Shown piece after piece: positions 17,868 to 27,446 of a stretch of DNA of 64,000 nucleotides. The position numbers and the translations under genes were made by a program. Source of the stretch: a bacterium D16-50. GTDB lineage: Bacteria > Bacillota > Clostridia > Lachnospirales > Lachnospiraceae. The notes below the pieces were generated by a model. It saw only the letters and a program-made list of their open reading frames with translations. It had not been told where the DNA came from and made no database searches. Position 1 is the stretch's first letter; each line of letters begins with the position of its first letter. Location: contig RAZA01000006.1 in NCBI GenBank assembly GCA_003612485.1, positions 146,261 through 210,260 on the forward strand, read 5' to 3'.

Positions 17868-18018
17868 ATTCCAGTGCCGTCTCTACGCTACAGCGCCCAT
17901 TTTACGGAAGGATTTTCGGCCGCAAGGGCATGCGTCCGTAAATCCTTCCGGGCGCATCCGCTTCGAGACTGATTCCAGTGCCGTCTCTACGCTACAGCGC
18001 CCATTTTACGGAAGGATT
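17868..18018. repeat. Composite 151-bp element with a 47-bp exact direct repeat
   Basis: The same 47 bp occurs at 17868-17914 and 17972-18018. Between the copies, GGAAGGATTT at the end of copy 1 and AAATCCTTCC near 17939-17949 form a long inverted repeat. The element fills the gap between the kinase stop and the regulator start and looks like an inserted or amplified repeat unit. No transposase is present. Confidence 0.8.
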
Positions 18019-18022
18019 AATA

Positions 18023-19090
18023 TTACTTCTTTTTGGGCAGGGTGAAGATGAATTCCGCTCCGTGCTCGTGATTCCTTCCCAGAATGGTTCCCTGATGGGC
18101 GCTGATGATGGTTTTGCAGATAACCAGACCAATCCCCATTCCTTTCTGGGCGTCAGGTGCATGGACGGCGGAGTAATAAGTGCCCTCGAATAAACTGTTC
18201 AGCATGTTTTCCGGAATGCCAATTCCATAGTCCCTGATAGTGAAGGAGACGTAATCAGGCTCGTCTTCAACCACCATATCCACAGGCTCCTTGCTGCCGG
18301 AATGGCGCAGGGCATTTTCCAGAAGGTTCAGGATTACCTGCTCGATCAGTACCACGTCCATGGGCAGCAGGATGAAATCGTCGGGAATTGTCACATGGAT
18401 GGTGCAGCCGGGATGCCGCTTTTCCATTTTCTGCAGGGCCTCTCCGATCACCTCCTCCACGATCTCGTCAGTGGTATTGATAATGGGACGATCTTCTCTG
18501 ATGCGGGTGATGGACAGAAGATTTTCCACCATATTGATGAGCCAGTCGGAGGATTCCTGAATATTGGTCACGATCTGTCTTTTCTCTTGTTCGCTTAAGA
18601 GAGATTGGTTTTCCAGAAAGATTAGGCAGTTGCCCAGAATTCCCGAAAGCGGAGTCCTCAGGTCGTGGGAGATGGCCCGAAGAAGGTTGGCGCGGGTTTT
18701 TTCCAAGCCGGCTTCCGCCAGCTGCTTTTCCCGTTCAGCGATGAGTTCTGATTGTGTGGTTGAATGGGAGATCAAAGCGCTGATGAATATGGTGACGGCG
18801 GCCATGCCCAGAAATGTGATGAAGAGACTGCCGGGAGAGACGTCCTGAGTCAGCCCCAGCCACAGTACGGCGAGAAGAGAACAGAGAAGGCCGTAGAAAT
18901 ACCCTATGGTGTTGCAGGATATGATGATGAGGCTGAAAATGAACAGTAAAGTGACATTGGAAGGATCTCTTCCTGCAGTGCCGCCATAGATGGCTGCGGC
19001 GGCTATGGTGATGGCCATACATACGACAGAAAAAAGTACACTGTAAAGATGTTCGTTCCGTTTGCGCAGGGTCTGTAATTTTTTCAGCAT
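18023..19090 (-). CDS. Sensor histidine kinase, KdpD C-terminal type without the KdpD/Usp domains
   Basis: A 355-residue kinase. Three to four hydrophobic helices occupy residues ~15-110 in the DUF4118 (KdpD four-helix) style. The dimerisation helix has His142 in ISHDLRTPLSG, and the ATPase domain has NLLENALRHS, DYGIGIP and a GMGIGL box. It lacks the large N-terminal KdpD sensor domain, so it is a short form. First gene of a kinase-regulator operon on the minus strand. Confidence 0.87.
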   Translation of the reverse strand: MLKKLQTLRKRNEHLYSVLFSVVCMAITIAAAAIYGGTAGRDPSNVTLLFIFSLIIISCNTIGYFYGLLCSLLAVLWLGLTQDVSPGSLFITFLGMAAVTIFISALISHSTTQSELIAEREKQLAEAGLEKTRANLLRAISHDLRTPLSGILGNCLIFLENQSLLSEQEKRQIVTNIQESSDWLINMVENLLSITRIREDRPIINTTDEIVEEVIGEALQKMEKRHPGCTIHVTIPDDFILLPMDVVLIEQVILNLLENALRHSGSKEPVDMVVEDEPDYVSFTIRDYGIGIPENMLNSLFEGTYYSAVHAPDAQKGMGIGLVICKTIISAHQGTILGRNHEHGAEFIFTLPKKK

Positions 19091-19163
19091 AGGTTACTCC
19101 TCCGTCAGCCGGTGCATGGAGCGTCTATTCGCCCTAAGGGTGCTGTGAAAAGCCACCACCTTC

Positions 19164-19192
19164 ATTATATAGTCTTTGTGCAGGTTAGGCAA
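19164..19192 (-). promoter_or_regulatory. Promoter of the two-component operon
   Basis: Minus strand TTGCCT (19192-19187), 17-nt spacer, TATAAT (19169-19164), about 75 nt before the kinase start. Confidence 0.65.
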
Positions 19193-19264
19193 TAAGCCCA
19201 ATGTAAAGATAGTGTTAAGAATTCCGGCATTCAGTTTGAATTCCTTAAGATTCTATTGCGTCTC

Positions 19265-19293
19265 TTGCATAGGGCTGTCTTGGGTACTATAAT
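19265..19293 (+). promoter_or_regulatory. Promoter of the acyltransferase gene
   Basis: TTGCAT (19265-19270), 17-nt spacer, TATAAT (19288-19293); about 80 nt before the start codon. Confidence 0.7.
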
Positions 19294-19378
19294 GAAAAAA
19301 ATAAGTTCTGGCAGGGCTGCCTAGGCCGGTATGGCGGTGTAGACGGTGTGGGCGGAACGGGGCAGGGAAAGAAGAAGT

Positions 19379-20464
19379 ATGAAAAAACGGGAAGTTTTTC
19401 TGGATGGACTGCGGGTGGCGGCCACTTGCGCAGTGGTGATGCTGCACACCATCACGGGGGCCATGGACATTACGAACATGAGCGAGTACCCTTTGGAATG
19501 GAAGGTGTTTTTGGCAGGGCTGGATCTGCTCTGCTGGTGTGTCCCGGTTTTTTTGATGATATCGGGATACTTGTTTTTAAATCCGGCACGGGAGATAGGC
19601 ATGGTGAAGATGCTGACGAAATACTGCAGAAGGATCCTATTGGCTTTGTTTGTGTTCGGAGTGCCTTTTGCTCTGCTGGAACAGGTGGCCACGGAGAGGT
19701 GTCTCCGCCTTGACATGGTGGGCAGAGGAATCCTGATGGTGCTTCGGGGGGAGAGCTGGTCCCACATGTGGTATTTGTATAGAATTCTGTTCCTTTACCT
19801 GCTCACTCCGGCACTCAGGTGGTTTTTGACAAGGATTCCCGTATGGGGGGTATATCTGGTGCAGGGTCTGCTTCTTGCAGTCTGCAGCGGGCTGCCTTGT
19901 CTGTGCAGGGTGCTGGGACTGGGATGGGGTGACCAGCTGCCGGAGGAGGGAATCTATCTCTTCTATTATATATGCGGATATTTGTTTGCCGCAAAGGCCG
20001 GCAGCCCCCCAGCGGCTTGGAAAGAAAAAGGGGCTCCGGCCAAGGAAGGGGGGCGTCATACTTCCCGGAAGGTATGGGCAATGAGGGGCTTGTGCATATT
20101 TGCCCTCCTGCTTGCGGCGGGAGCCGTATATGGGCGGCTGTCGGGAAAATACACTCTGGTCATGGCGTACAACCATCCTATGACGGCGGCGTTTGCGCTT
20201 CTGATCTTTTGGCGCAGCATGTATTTCCGGTGGAATGTCCCCGGAAAGGGGGCCGTCTTGGAGAAGCTGGGCAGGCTTTCCTTTGCAGTGTACCTGGTGC
20301 ATCCGGTGTTCCTGAATCTCACTTACAAATTCCTCCATGTGACGCCGCTCTCATTTCCGCTGGGGCTGTCGCTTCCGGTCTTTTTCATAGGAACGCTGCT
20401 TCTGGCCACGGGAACGGCATGGATTCTGCACCGTCTGCCGCCTATGAGAAAGTATGTGGTGTGA
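19379..20464 (+). CDS. Acyltransferase-3 family integral membrane protein
   Basis: A 361-residue protein with about ten hydrophobic helices. The N-terminal FLDGLRVAATCAVVMLH carries the Arg and His typical of the Acyl_transf_3 (OafA/WecH) family, which O-acetylates cell-surface glycans or other exported substrates. The late FAVYLVHPVF motif is also typical. The ATG at 19379 follows GGGAAAGAAGAAG. A polar insertion around residues 215-240 interrupts two helices. The 3' end overlaps the convergent methyltransferase gene by 23 bp. The substrate is unknown. Confidence 0.85.
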   Translation: MKKREVFLDGLRVAATCAVVMLHTITGAMDITNMSEYPLEWKVFLAGLDLLCWCVPVFLMISGYLFLNPAREIGMVKMLTKYCRRILLALFVFGVPFALLEQVATERCLRLDMVGRGILMVLRGESWSHMWYLYRILFLYLLTPALRWFLTRIPVWGVYLVQGLLLAVCSGLPCLCRVLGLGWGDQLPEEGIYLFYYICGYLFAAKAGSPPAAWKEKGAPAKEGGRHTSRKVWAMRGLCIFALLLAAGAVYGRLSGKYTLVMAYNHPMTAAFALLIFWRSMYFRWNVPGKGAVLEKLGRLSFAVYLVHPVFLNLTYKFLHVTPLSFPLGLSLPVFFIGTLLLATGTAWILHRLPPMRKYVV

Positions 20465-21395
20465 TGCGCTCCCAGCGTCCCGCCGCGCCGCAGGGCAGCA
20501 CCAGACCGCTCTGTGTCACTGGGAGGCCGATTTCCGCTGCCTGAGCTTGTCCGCCCAAGGGTTTTGTGATCTCGCTGTTTAACATGTAGGACAGCACTGC
20601 AGGCTGCAGCCCGGTGGTGTAGGAGTTGATCAGGAAAAATAGGGCGTTTCGGGACAAGAGCTTGGCTGCCAGTCCTAGAAAGGACCAGATATTGTCCTCC
20701 ATCTTCCAGATCTCTCCCTTGGGGCCCCTGCCGTAGGAAGGGGGATCCATGATGATGCCGTCATAAGTGCTGCCCCGGCGAAGCTCGCGTTCCACGAATT
20801 TCACGCAGTCGTCAACCAGCCAGCGGATGGGGGCGTTTCCAAGTCCGGAAGCCTGTGCGTTCTCCTTGGCCCATGCCACCATTCCCTTGGAGGCATCCAC
20901 ATGGGTGACGCTGGCGCCTGCGGCCGCGGCTGCCAGAGTGGCGCCCCCGGTGTAAGCGAATAGGTTCAGAACCTTTATGGGGCCGTTTTGGCTGCGGCGG
21001 GCTCTCCGGATGATTCCGTAAAACCATTCCCAGTTGGCCGCCTGCTCCGGAAACAGTCCTGTGTGCTTGAAGCTGAAGGGCTTCAGCCGGAAGGTGAGAC
21101 GGCTGCATTCTCTGGGCTGAGAGGAGTCGGAGGGGGCCAAAGAAGTCCCTTGATCTCCCAGAGAATAATGAATGCTCCACTCGTCAGGCAGCCGGAAGAA
21201 TTCCCATTCTCCGCCGCCCTTGGCGCTCCTATGATAATGGGCGTTCCTGCTCTGCCAGCCTATATGTTTGCGGGGGGTGCTCCACAGCACCTGCGGGTCG
21301 GGACGCACCAGTATATATTCGCCCCATCGCTCCAGTTTCTCGCCGCCAGAGGCGTCCAGCACCTCATAATCCTTCCAATTGTCTGCAATCCACAT
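20442..21395 (-). CDS. Class I SAM-dependent methyltransferase (RlmI/YccW-like)
   Basis: A 317-residue protein. The SAM-binding NLFAYTGGATLAAA and VDASKGMV motifs and the DPPSYGRGP catalytic loop resemble the C-terminal half of the COG1092 rRNA cytosine-C5 methyltransferases. The N-terminal PUA domain of RlmI is replaced by about 130 residues without a recognised fold, so the target may differ. Monocistronic on the minus strand and convergent with the acyltransferase gene. Confidence 0.8.
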   Translation of the reverse strand: MWIADNWKDYEVLDASGGEKLERWGEYILVRPDPQVLWSTPRKHIGWQSRNAHYHRSAKGGGEWEFFRLPDEWSIHYSLGDQGTSLAPSDSSQPRECSRLTFRLKPFSFKHTGLFPEQAANWEWFYGIIRRARRSQNGPIKVLNLFAYTGGATLAAAAAGASVTHVDASKGMVAWAKENAQASGLGNAPIRWLVDDCVKFVERELRRGSTYDGIIMDPPSYGRGPKGEIWKMEDNIWSFLGLAAKLLSRNALFFLINSYTTGLQPAVLSYMLNSEITKPLGGQAQAAEIGLPVTQSGLVLPCGAAGRWERITPHTFS

Positions 21396-21579
21396 TGATC
21401 TTTGCCTCCGTAGGTTCTATCTATAATATGAAAACACTTTAACATACAGAGTTTTCTTTTTCAATAAGATTTGTAGGAGTCTGAAGGGATCAGCCTTTGG
21501 TTCCTCTGTCCAGAGTGCCTGCGGCCTGAGATCCTTGCGCAGGAGAAAAAGCCGAAATGGTTTTTAACACTTCTGTCCC

Positions 21580-21608
21580 TTGACCTGCCATAAGCAGTCC
21601 ATTACAAT
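21580..21608 (+). promoter_or_regulatory. Promoter of the lipoprotein gene
   Basis: TTGACC (21580-21585), 17-nt spacer, TACAAT (21603-21608), 44 nt before the TTG start. Confidence 0.6.
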
Positions 21609-21651
21609 GGGAATAGACGTAAAAAAGAATTTTTTGCGGAGGTGAGTTGAT

Positions 21652-23919
21652 TTGAAGAGAGCTGACATGAGGAAACATAAAATGTGGAACTGGTGTAGAT
21701 TATGGGGCTTCCTGCTTATAGGAATTCTTCTGGCAGGCTGCGGAAAAGAGCAGGAGGCTGAGAGCGGGAGCTTTGGAGGGGAGGTCTCCTCTTCCGTGCA
21801 GCAAACCGGGCTGGAAGCACTTTATGCGCAGTATTGCAGTGTTTCTATGGATAGCGCCCGTCTTGCGGTGAATGACAAAGTATCGGCAGGGGTGCTGGGG
21901 CAGCTGATCAAGATGAAATGTTTGGCGGCTAAGGGCGGAATCTATGTGGCCGGGAGCAGGCTGAACCATGGGGAAGCGGAGCTGGCGGTCTATCAGATCG
22001 GGATGGATCGAACTCCCCGGCTGGCAATATCATATCCCGGGGAGGTGCTGGTGGCATGGAGCGCTTCGGGGGAGGAGATTGCCCTGCTCTGTATGCGTGG
22101 GGGCAATGGTGAAGGAAGTGATTCTGTACAATATAGTCTGCACAGCCTGCTTCTGGAAGAAGAGGGAGGTCTGAAAGAAACGGATGTCTGGACATTGACG
22201 GAGGAACTGGGACAAGCCAATATAGATGGCATGATCGCAGAGGAGGGGCGTCTGACATTTTGGGACGGAGGAGGCCGCGGCATGACGATGATAGATCTGG
22301 CATCGGGAGAGGCGGGCCTTTCTGTTTCGATGACGGAGAATGTAGTGGCTGCGGCATATGGCAAGGAGGACGAGGTACTGATTTTGACGGCTGAAGGCAA
22401 CTTATATTCCTATTCTTTTTTGACCGGGGGGCGAGAAATCAGAGGAGAGAGATTATTTGATCAAATCAAGGGGAGAGGGCATTATGCTATAGGCAATAGC
22501 GAAATCTATGTGGGAGGAAATTTGAGCCTATATGGGGTGCGGATAAGCGGGGGAGAAGAAAAAAGGCTGCTGGATTATGATCCCGGCATGAAAATGAGCA
22601 GCAGTCTATGGATTGATGAGGGGGCGGGAGAGGGATCTGCCGTATGCTGGGATGAGGAAAGCCGTCAGGTGTTCTGTTACTTCCTTTCCGCGGTGCCGGT
22701 GCCCGATGCAAGGGAAGGGCGCAGCATTGTGACGCTGGAGAATTATCGGGTAGACGATGAACTGAAGGCTGCTGCCGCGGACTTTAACCAGATCAGCGAT
22801 AAGTACTGGGTGGAAATTGTGGAGGCCAAGGAAGATGAGAATGCAAGCGATTACGATACTGGTTTTAAGACGCGCCTGATGGCGAAGCAGGGGCCGGATT
22901 TGCTGTTGGCTGCTGAGGGATTTGAGTTCAGTGATTATGTCAGGCAGGGGCTTTTGGAAGATTTGTCGGTTTATATACAGAGAGATTTACAGCCGGAGAA
23001 TTATGTGAAATCAGCGATGGACGCTTATGAGAGGGACGGCGGCATCTATGCGCTGGGGAGCGGCTTTGGTCTGGAAGTACTGATGTTGGACGGCGAAATG
23101 ACTGACTCTGCAAAGGGATTTGACCTAAGGAGCATATCTCAAATCATGGAGGAGGCAAAGCTGTCTGTGTTTATGCCGAATATGGAAAGGGATCGGCTGT
23201 TGGCTTTTTGCCTCGTAAGGCTTGACGGTGATTTTAGGGAGGAGAATGTGCGGGAGTGCATCTTATTTGCGGAGAAGTATGGGAGTGATCATGAAAACTA
23301 CTCTGAAACATTTGAGGTGGGAAAAGAGGTTATGGCCGAGTGGGAGCGCATAGACACACCCTTGGACATTCCCGACCTGCAGGCATATTATGGAGATGGC
23401 ATTGTTATGATCGGTAATATCATGGGCCATGAGGAGGAGTTTGAAATACTTTTTTCCCCTGAGGCGCTGAGTGTCAATAGCGCTTCAGAAAACAAGGAGG
23501 GCGCATGGGAGTTCATAAAGTTTATGCTGGGAGAAGAATATCAGTTTTCTATGAAGGACAAGCTGCCCATGCGAAAGGATGCCTTTGACGCGATGCTGGC
23601 CAGCTATCAGCAGCCAAGAACCTTTGATATCTATATTGAAGAAAGCAATGAGATAGTAACTGTAAGCAGTATGTATTATCCGAAACGGCTCAGCAAAACG
23701 GGGATGGGAAACGGCATAGACGCAGTGACGCAGGAGCAGACGAAGCTGCTGCGGGAGATGGTGGAAAAAGGTGTGGCGGGCAGCGCGGGAAGAGAGTTTG
23801 GTGCGGAAACGATTATATATGAAGAGGTTTCGGCTTATTTTGAAGGGAAGAGAAGTCTGGATCAGGTCATGGAGATTATCATGAACAGATTGGGGCTATA
23901 TTTGGAGGAGAGGAGATAA
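21652..23919 (+). CDS. Large solute-binding lipoprotein with an extra N-terminal domain
   Basis: A 755-residue lipoprotein. The signal peptide ends in a lipobox LLAGC about residue 30. Residues ~45-350 look like a repeat-rich beta structure with many short strands. Residues ~355-755 resemble a family-1 extracellular solute-binding protein (ITLENYRVDD-like entry, GPDLLLA, GIYALGSGFGLEVLMLDGE and a late WEFIKFML motif). The unusual TTG start is supported by GGAGGTGAG 5 nt upstream (21638-21646). No permease or ATPase genes are adjacent, so it may serve a distant ABC system or act in sensing. Confidence 0.78.
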   Translation: MKRADMRKHKMWNWCRLWGFLLIGILLAGCGKEQEAESGSFGGEVSSSVQQTGLEALYAQYCSVSMDSARLAVNDKVSAGVLGQLIKMKCLAAKGGIYVAGSRLNHGEAELAVYQIGMDRTPRLAISYPGEVLVAWSASGEEIALLCMRGGNGEGSDSVQYSLHSLLLEEEGGLKETDVWTLTEELGQANIDGMIAEEGRLTFWDGGGRGMTMIDLASGEAGLSVSMTENVVAAAYGKEDEVLILTAEGNLYSYSFLTGGREIRGERLFDQIKGRGHYAIGNSEIYVGGNLSLYGVRISGGEEKRLLDYDPGMKMSSSLWIDEGAGEGSAVCWDEESRQVFCYFLSAVPVPDAREGRSIVTLENYRVDDELKAAAADFNQISDKYWVEIVEAKEDENASDYDTGFKTRLMAKQGPDLLLAAEGFEFSDYVRQGLLEDLSVYIQRDLQPENYVKSAMDAYERDGGIYALGSGFGLEVLMLDGEMTDSAKGFDLRSISQIMEEAKLSVFMPNMERDRLLAFCLVRLDGDFREENVRECILFAEKYGSDHENYSETFEVGKEVMAEWERIDTPLDIPDLQAYYGDGIVMIGNIMGHEEEFEILFSPEALSVNSASENKEGAWEFIKFMLGEEYQFSMKDKLPMRKDAFDAMLASYQQPRTFDIYIEESNEIVTVSSMYYPKRLSKTGMGNGIDAVTQEQTKLLREMVEKGVAGSAGREFGAETIIYEEVSAYFEGKRSLDQVMEIIMNRLGLYLEERR

Positions 23920-23921
23920 GG

Positions 23922-24001
23922 CCCACATTGCAAAGGGATTCTTAGAAGCGCCTCTTGAGGAGAAAAATCCTTACGGGGCGCTCTGAGAGGGGCAAGTGTG
24001 G
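23922..24001 (+). terminator. Nested hairpin after the lipoprotein gene, possible terminator
   Basis: CCCACATTGC and GCAAGTGTGG enclose AGCGCC/GGCGCT and CCTC/GAGG stems. No clear T-run follows, so termination is uncertain. Confidence 0.4.
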
Positions 24002-24061
24002 ATTGTACTTAAAAAAATACAATAAAAATACAAAAAAACTTGCAAAACAGAAAAAAACACG

Positions 24062-24090
24062 TTGCAATCCTGAGAATTACCATGTATAAT
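24062..24090 (+). promoter_or_regulatory. Promoter of the S10 ribosomal operon
   Basis: TTGCAA (24062-24067), 17-nt spacer, consensus TATAAT (24085-24090). The predicted start near 24097 gives a leader of about 265 nt. Confidence 0.85.
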
Positions 24091-24096
24091 AGTCTC

Positions 24097-24360
24097 GCTG
24101 TGGCATGATAGCTTTGAAGCGTGAGGTTGCTGACTGCCAGCAATGGCTGTCAGGTTTTCCGTGGAGCGAATGTCAAGTTAGAAAACTGACGACAAGTCAC
24201 TGTACCGAGAATAAAGTGGGGGTCCGGATTCAGAATGGTTGCGCAGGAATTTAGGACACACACGGGAGAGTGTACAGTCACCGCTTGTCGTACTGGCAAT
24301 GAAAAACGCAGGAGATGCGGATTTTCATTTCGTTAAAAGTGCGAAAAGGAGGCGACTTTT
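24097..24360 (+). ncRNA. Structured leader of the S10 operon (candidate autoregulatory element)
   Basis: Hairpin 1 at 24130-24153 is a 10-bp stem with one mismatch and a GCAA tetraloop. A long-range stem pairs ACGACAAG (24189-24196) with CTTGTCGT (24284-24291) and CTGTAC (24200-24205) with GTACAG (24272-24277). Inside it, GTCC/GGAC and ATTC/GAAT (24222-24231 with 24247-24257) form another helix. S10 operons are commonly controlled by L4 through such leaders; that this one binds L4 is inference. Confidence 0.55.
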
Positions 24361-24363
24361 TTT

Positions 24364-24681
24364 ATGGCAAGTCAAGTAATGAGAATTACACTGAAGGCGT
24401 ATGAGCATCAGCTGGTGGACGCGTCCGCCAAGAAGATCATCGAGACTGTGAAGAAGACCGGATCCGAGGTGAGCGGCCCCGTGCCCCTTCCCACCAAGAA
24501 GGAGGTAGTGACCATCCTCAGGGCGGTACACAAGTACAAGGATTCCAGAGAGCAGTTCGAGCAGAGGACCCACAAGAGACTGATCGACATCATCGCACCG
24601 ACCCAGAAGACAGTGGATGCATTGCAGAGACTGGAGATGCCTGCAGGTGTGTACATCGACATCAAAATGAAGACGAAGTAA
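24364..24681 (+). CDS. rpsJ: Small ribosomal subunit protein S10
   Basis: A 105-residue protein with the [14 protein letters not shown] start, [13 protein letters not shown] and [21 protein letters not shown] motifs of S10 (also NusE). It assembles into the 30S head and, as NusE, takes part in antitermination. First gene of the operon, with AAAGGAGGCGAC upstream. Confidence 0.98.
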   Translation: MASQVMRITLKAYEHQLVDASAKKIIETVKKTGSEVSGPVPLPTKKEVVTILRAVHKYKDSREQFEQRTHKRLIDIIAPTQKTVDALQRLEMPAGVYIDIKMKTK

Positions 24682-24841
24682 TCAATTCAAAAACCTCTAC
24701 TTAGACGTAAGAACGCATCTCTCTGCTTGAATGGAGAGGGACGGGGAATTCTCCCTGAGAGAGCTTCCTGAGGCTGCGGCGCAACGGCGGTCTTGCGGTC
24801 CGCTATGTAGATGAAGCCCTATGGGCAGAAAGAGAGGAAAA

Positions 24842-25525
24842 ATGAAGAAAGCAATTTTGGCAACGAAAATCGGAATGACCCAGATCTTCTCCGATGGAGG
24901 CGTGCTGATTCCGGTGACGGTTCTTCAGGCAGGCCCCTGCGTGGTCACGCAGGTCAAGACCGTGGAGAACGACGGCTACAAGGCAGTTCAGGTGGGCTTT
25001 GTGGACAAGAAGGAGAGGATCATCAACAAGGACGCCAGCGGCAACAGGGAGATGATTCACCTCCACGGCGCAAACAAGCCGGAGATGGGACATTTCAAGA
25101 AGGCCGGCGTCAGCCCCAAGAGATATGTGCGCGAGTTCCGTTTCGAGAATTCCGAAGAGTACACTCTGGGAGCAGAGATCAAGGCCGATATCTTTGCACA
25201 AGGCGATAAGATAGATGCCACAGCCATTTCCAAAGGTAAAGGATTTCAGGGCACCATCAAGAGATTCGGACAGCATAGAGGACCTATGAAGCACGGCTCC
25301 AAGTTCCACCGCCATCAGGGTTCCAACGGCGCCTGCTCCTCCCCCAGCCGCGTGTTCAAGGGCAAGGGAATGCCCGGCCACATGGGCTGTGTGAAGAAGA
25401 CGGTTCAGAATCTTGAGGTAGTGAGAGTGGATGCGGAGAAGAACCTGCTGTTGGTAAAGGGCTCCGTGCCCGGTCCCAAGAAGGGATTGGTAACCGTCAA
25501 AGAAACAGTCAAGGTTGAATGCTAG
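24842..25525 (+). CDS. rplC: Large ribosomal subunit protein L3
   Basis: A 227-residue L3, starting [16 protein letters not shown] as usual, with [21 protein letters not shown] and a GMPGHMG loop. The start at 24842 follows AGAGAGG; an in-frame ATG at 24821 would add seven atypical residues. A 160-bp gap with a GCCC-TAT-GGGC hairpin near the ribosome binding site separates it from rpsJ, suggesting separate translational control. Confidence 0.97.
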   Translation: MKKAILATKIGMTQIFSDGGVLIPVTVLQAGPCVVTQVKTVENDGYKAVQVGFVDKKERIINKDASGNREMIHLHGANKPEMGHFKKAGVSPKRYVREFRFENSEEYTLGAEIKADIFAQGDKIDATAISKGKGFQGTIKRFGQHRGPMKHGSKFHRHQGSNGACSSPSRVFKGKGMPGHMGCVKKTVQNLEVVRVDAEKNLLLVKGSVPGPKKGLVTVKETVKVEC

Positions 25526-25551
25526 TATAGGGTGAAAGGAGGACCAATCGG

Positions 25552-26175
25552 ATGTCAAACGTATCTGTTTATAATATGGAAGGCAAGGAAGTCGGCACGA
25601 TTGAGCTGGATGATGCAGTGTTCGGCGTGGAAGTGAACGAGCATCTGGTGCATATGGCCGTGGTGCAGCACCTTGCGAACAAGCGTCAGGGAACCCAGAA
25701 GGCCAAGACCCGCTCTGAGGTGTCCGGCGGCGGAAGGAAGCCCTGGAAGCAGAAGGGAACCGGCCATGCAAGGCAGGGATCCACGAGAGCTCCCCAGTGG
25801 AAAGGCGGCGGCGTAGTATTCGCGCCCGTGCCCAGAGATTATTCCTTCAAGATCAACAAGAAGGAAAAGAGAGCTGCGCTGAAGTCGGCGCTGACCAGCA
25901 AGGTTCAGAGCAACAACCTGATCGTGCTGGATGAGCTGAAGCTGGACGAGATCAAGACCAAGAGCTTTTTGGCAGTGATGAACAACCTGAAGGTGCAGAA
26001 GGGTCTGGTGGTTATGGCCGGAGACAACAACGGCAACGTGATTCTGTCCGCAAGGAATGTGCCGGACATTGACACCGCAAGGGCGGACATGATCAATGTC
26101 TACGATATCATGAAGGCGAAGACACTGGTACTGACCAAGGATGCCGTTACGAAAATTCAGGAGGTGTACGCATAA
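25552..26175 (+). CDS. rplD: Large ribosomal subunit protein L4
   Basis: A 207-residue L4 with the [19 protein letters not shown] loop that lines the exit tunnel. L4 is the autoregulator of S10 operons in some bacteria. Its last base overlaps the rplW start codon. Confidence 0.98.
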   Translation: MSNVSVYNMEGKEVGTIELDDAVFGVEVNEHLVHMAVVQHLANKRQGTQKAKTRSEVSGGGRKPWKQKGTGHARQGSTRAPQWKGGGVVFAPVPRDYSFKINKKEKRAALKSALTSKVQSNNLIVLDELKLDEIKTKSFLAVMNNLKVQKGLVVMAGDNNGNVILSARNVPDIDTARADMINVYDIMKAKTLVLTKDAVTKIQEVYA

Positions 26176-26474
26176 TGGCTGATATTAAATACTATGACGT
26201 GATCCTCAAGCCGGTGATCACCGAGCGGAGCATGGCAGGCATGGGAAATAAGGAGTATACCTTCCTTGTGCATCCCGAGGCAAACAAGACCATGATCAAG
26301 GAAGCTGTCCAGAAGATGTTTGACGGCGTGAAGGTAGAGCGCGTCAACACCATGAACTATGACGGCAAGAAGAAGAGACGGGGCATGACGGAGGGCAGGA
26401 CCGCCAAGACCAAGAAGGCCATCGTCAAGCTTACCGCAGACAGCAAGGATATCGAGATATTCTCGGGCTTATGA
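26175..26474 (+). CDS. rplW: Large ribosomal subunit protein L23
   Basis: A 99-residue L23 ([12 protein letters not shown] start, [18 protein letters not shown]), which sits at the tunnel exit and docks trigger factor and SRP. Translationally coupled to rplD by a 1-nt overlap. A 114-bp gap follows before rplB. Confidence 0.98.
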   Translation: MADIKYYDVILKPVITERSMAGMGNKEYTFLVHPEANKTMIKEAVQKMFDGVKVERVNTMNYDGKKKRRGMTEGRTAKTKKAIVKLTADSKDIEIFSGL

Positions 26475-26588
26475 TCGGGATTCGGCGGAGAACCTAGAGG
26501 GGCTTTCCGGCCGTAACTGATCAGGATTTAGGTATGCGGCACAGATAAGCGGCTGCGCAAAGAATCGAAGAAAAGGAGATATACGACA

Positions 26589-27431
26589 ATGGGTATCAAA
26601 ACATACAAGCCATATACACCTTCCAGAAGGCATATGACCGGCTCCGATTTCTCGGAGATCACGAAAAAGACCCCTGAGAAGAGCTTGTGCGTGGCTTTGA
26701 AGAAGCATTCCGGACGCAACAATCAGGGCAAGATCACCGTTAGGCATCGGGGCGGCGGTGAGAGAAGAAAGTATAGGCTGGTTGATTTCAAGAGAAACAA
26801 GGACGGCGTAGTGGCAACCGTGAAGGGCATCGAATACGATCCCAACAGATCCGCCAACATCGCGCTGATCTGCTATCAGGACGGTGAGAAGTCCTATATT
26901 CTGGCTCCTCAGGGCCTGACCGACGGAATGAAGGTCATGAACGGACCTCAAGCCGAGGTGAGAGTGGGCAACTGCCTCCCTCTGTCGGAGATTCCCGTAG
27001 GTACTCAGGTACACAATATCGAGCTTACTCCCGGCAAGGGCGGACAGCTGGCCCGCTCCGCAGGCAACAGCGCACAGCTGATGGCTAAGGAGGGCAGGTA
27101 CGCAACGCTGCGTCTTCCTTCCGGAGAGATGAGAATGGTGCTTCTGGGCTGCAGAGCCACAGTGGGCGTGGTCGGAAATGCTGATCATAACCTGATCAAC
27201 ATCGGTAAGGCAGGGCGCAAGCGCCATATGGGCTTCCGTCCCACGGTTCGCGGTTCCGTCATGAACCCTAACGACCATCCTCACGGCGGCGGCGAAGGCA
27301 AGACGGGCATCGGACGTCCCGGCCCTTGCACTCCTTGGGGCAAGCCGGCGCTGGGCTACAAGACCCGCAAGCCCAAGAAGGCTTCCAACAAGCTGATTGT
27401 AAGAAGACGTGACGGCAGGGCGATCAAATAA
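26589..27431 (+). CDS. rplB: Large ribosomal subunit protein L2
   Basis: A 280-residue L2 with the [16 protein letters not shown] and [14 protein letters not shown] segments near the peptidyl transferase centre. Normal length. AAAAGGAG lies upstream. Confidence 0.98.
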   Translation: MGIKTYKPYTPSRRHMTGSDFSEITKKTPEKSLCVALKKHSGRNNQGKITVRHRGGGERRKYRLVDFKRNKDGVVATVKGIEYDPNRSANIALICYQDGEKSYILAPQGLTDGMKVMNGPQAEVRVGNCLPLSEIPVGTQVHNIELTPGKGGQLARSAGNSAQLMAKEGRYATLRLPSGEMRMVLLGCRATVGVVGNADHNLINIGKAGRKRHMGFRPTVRGSVMNPNDHPHGGGEGKTGIGRPGPCTPWGKPALGYKTRKPKKASNKLIVRRRDGRAIK

Positions 27432-27446
27432 TGAGGAGGAAATACA

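Noticed and set aside
17150..19090. A complete Kdp potassium system
   Set aside because: Only KdpE-like and short KdpD-like proteins are present; no kdpA, kdpB, kdpC or the KdpD sensor domain.
24097..24360. A tRNA or T-box in the S10 leader
   Set aside because: No acceptor/TPsiC pairing, no T-box core sequence, and the structure does not form a cloverleaf.
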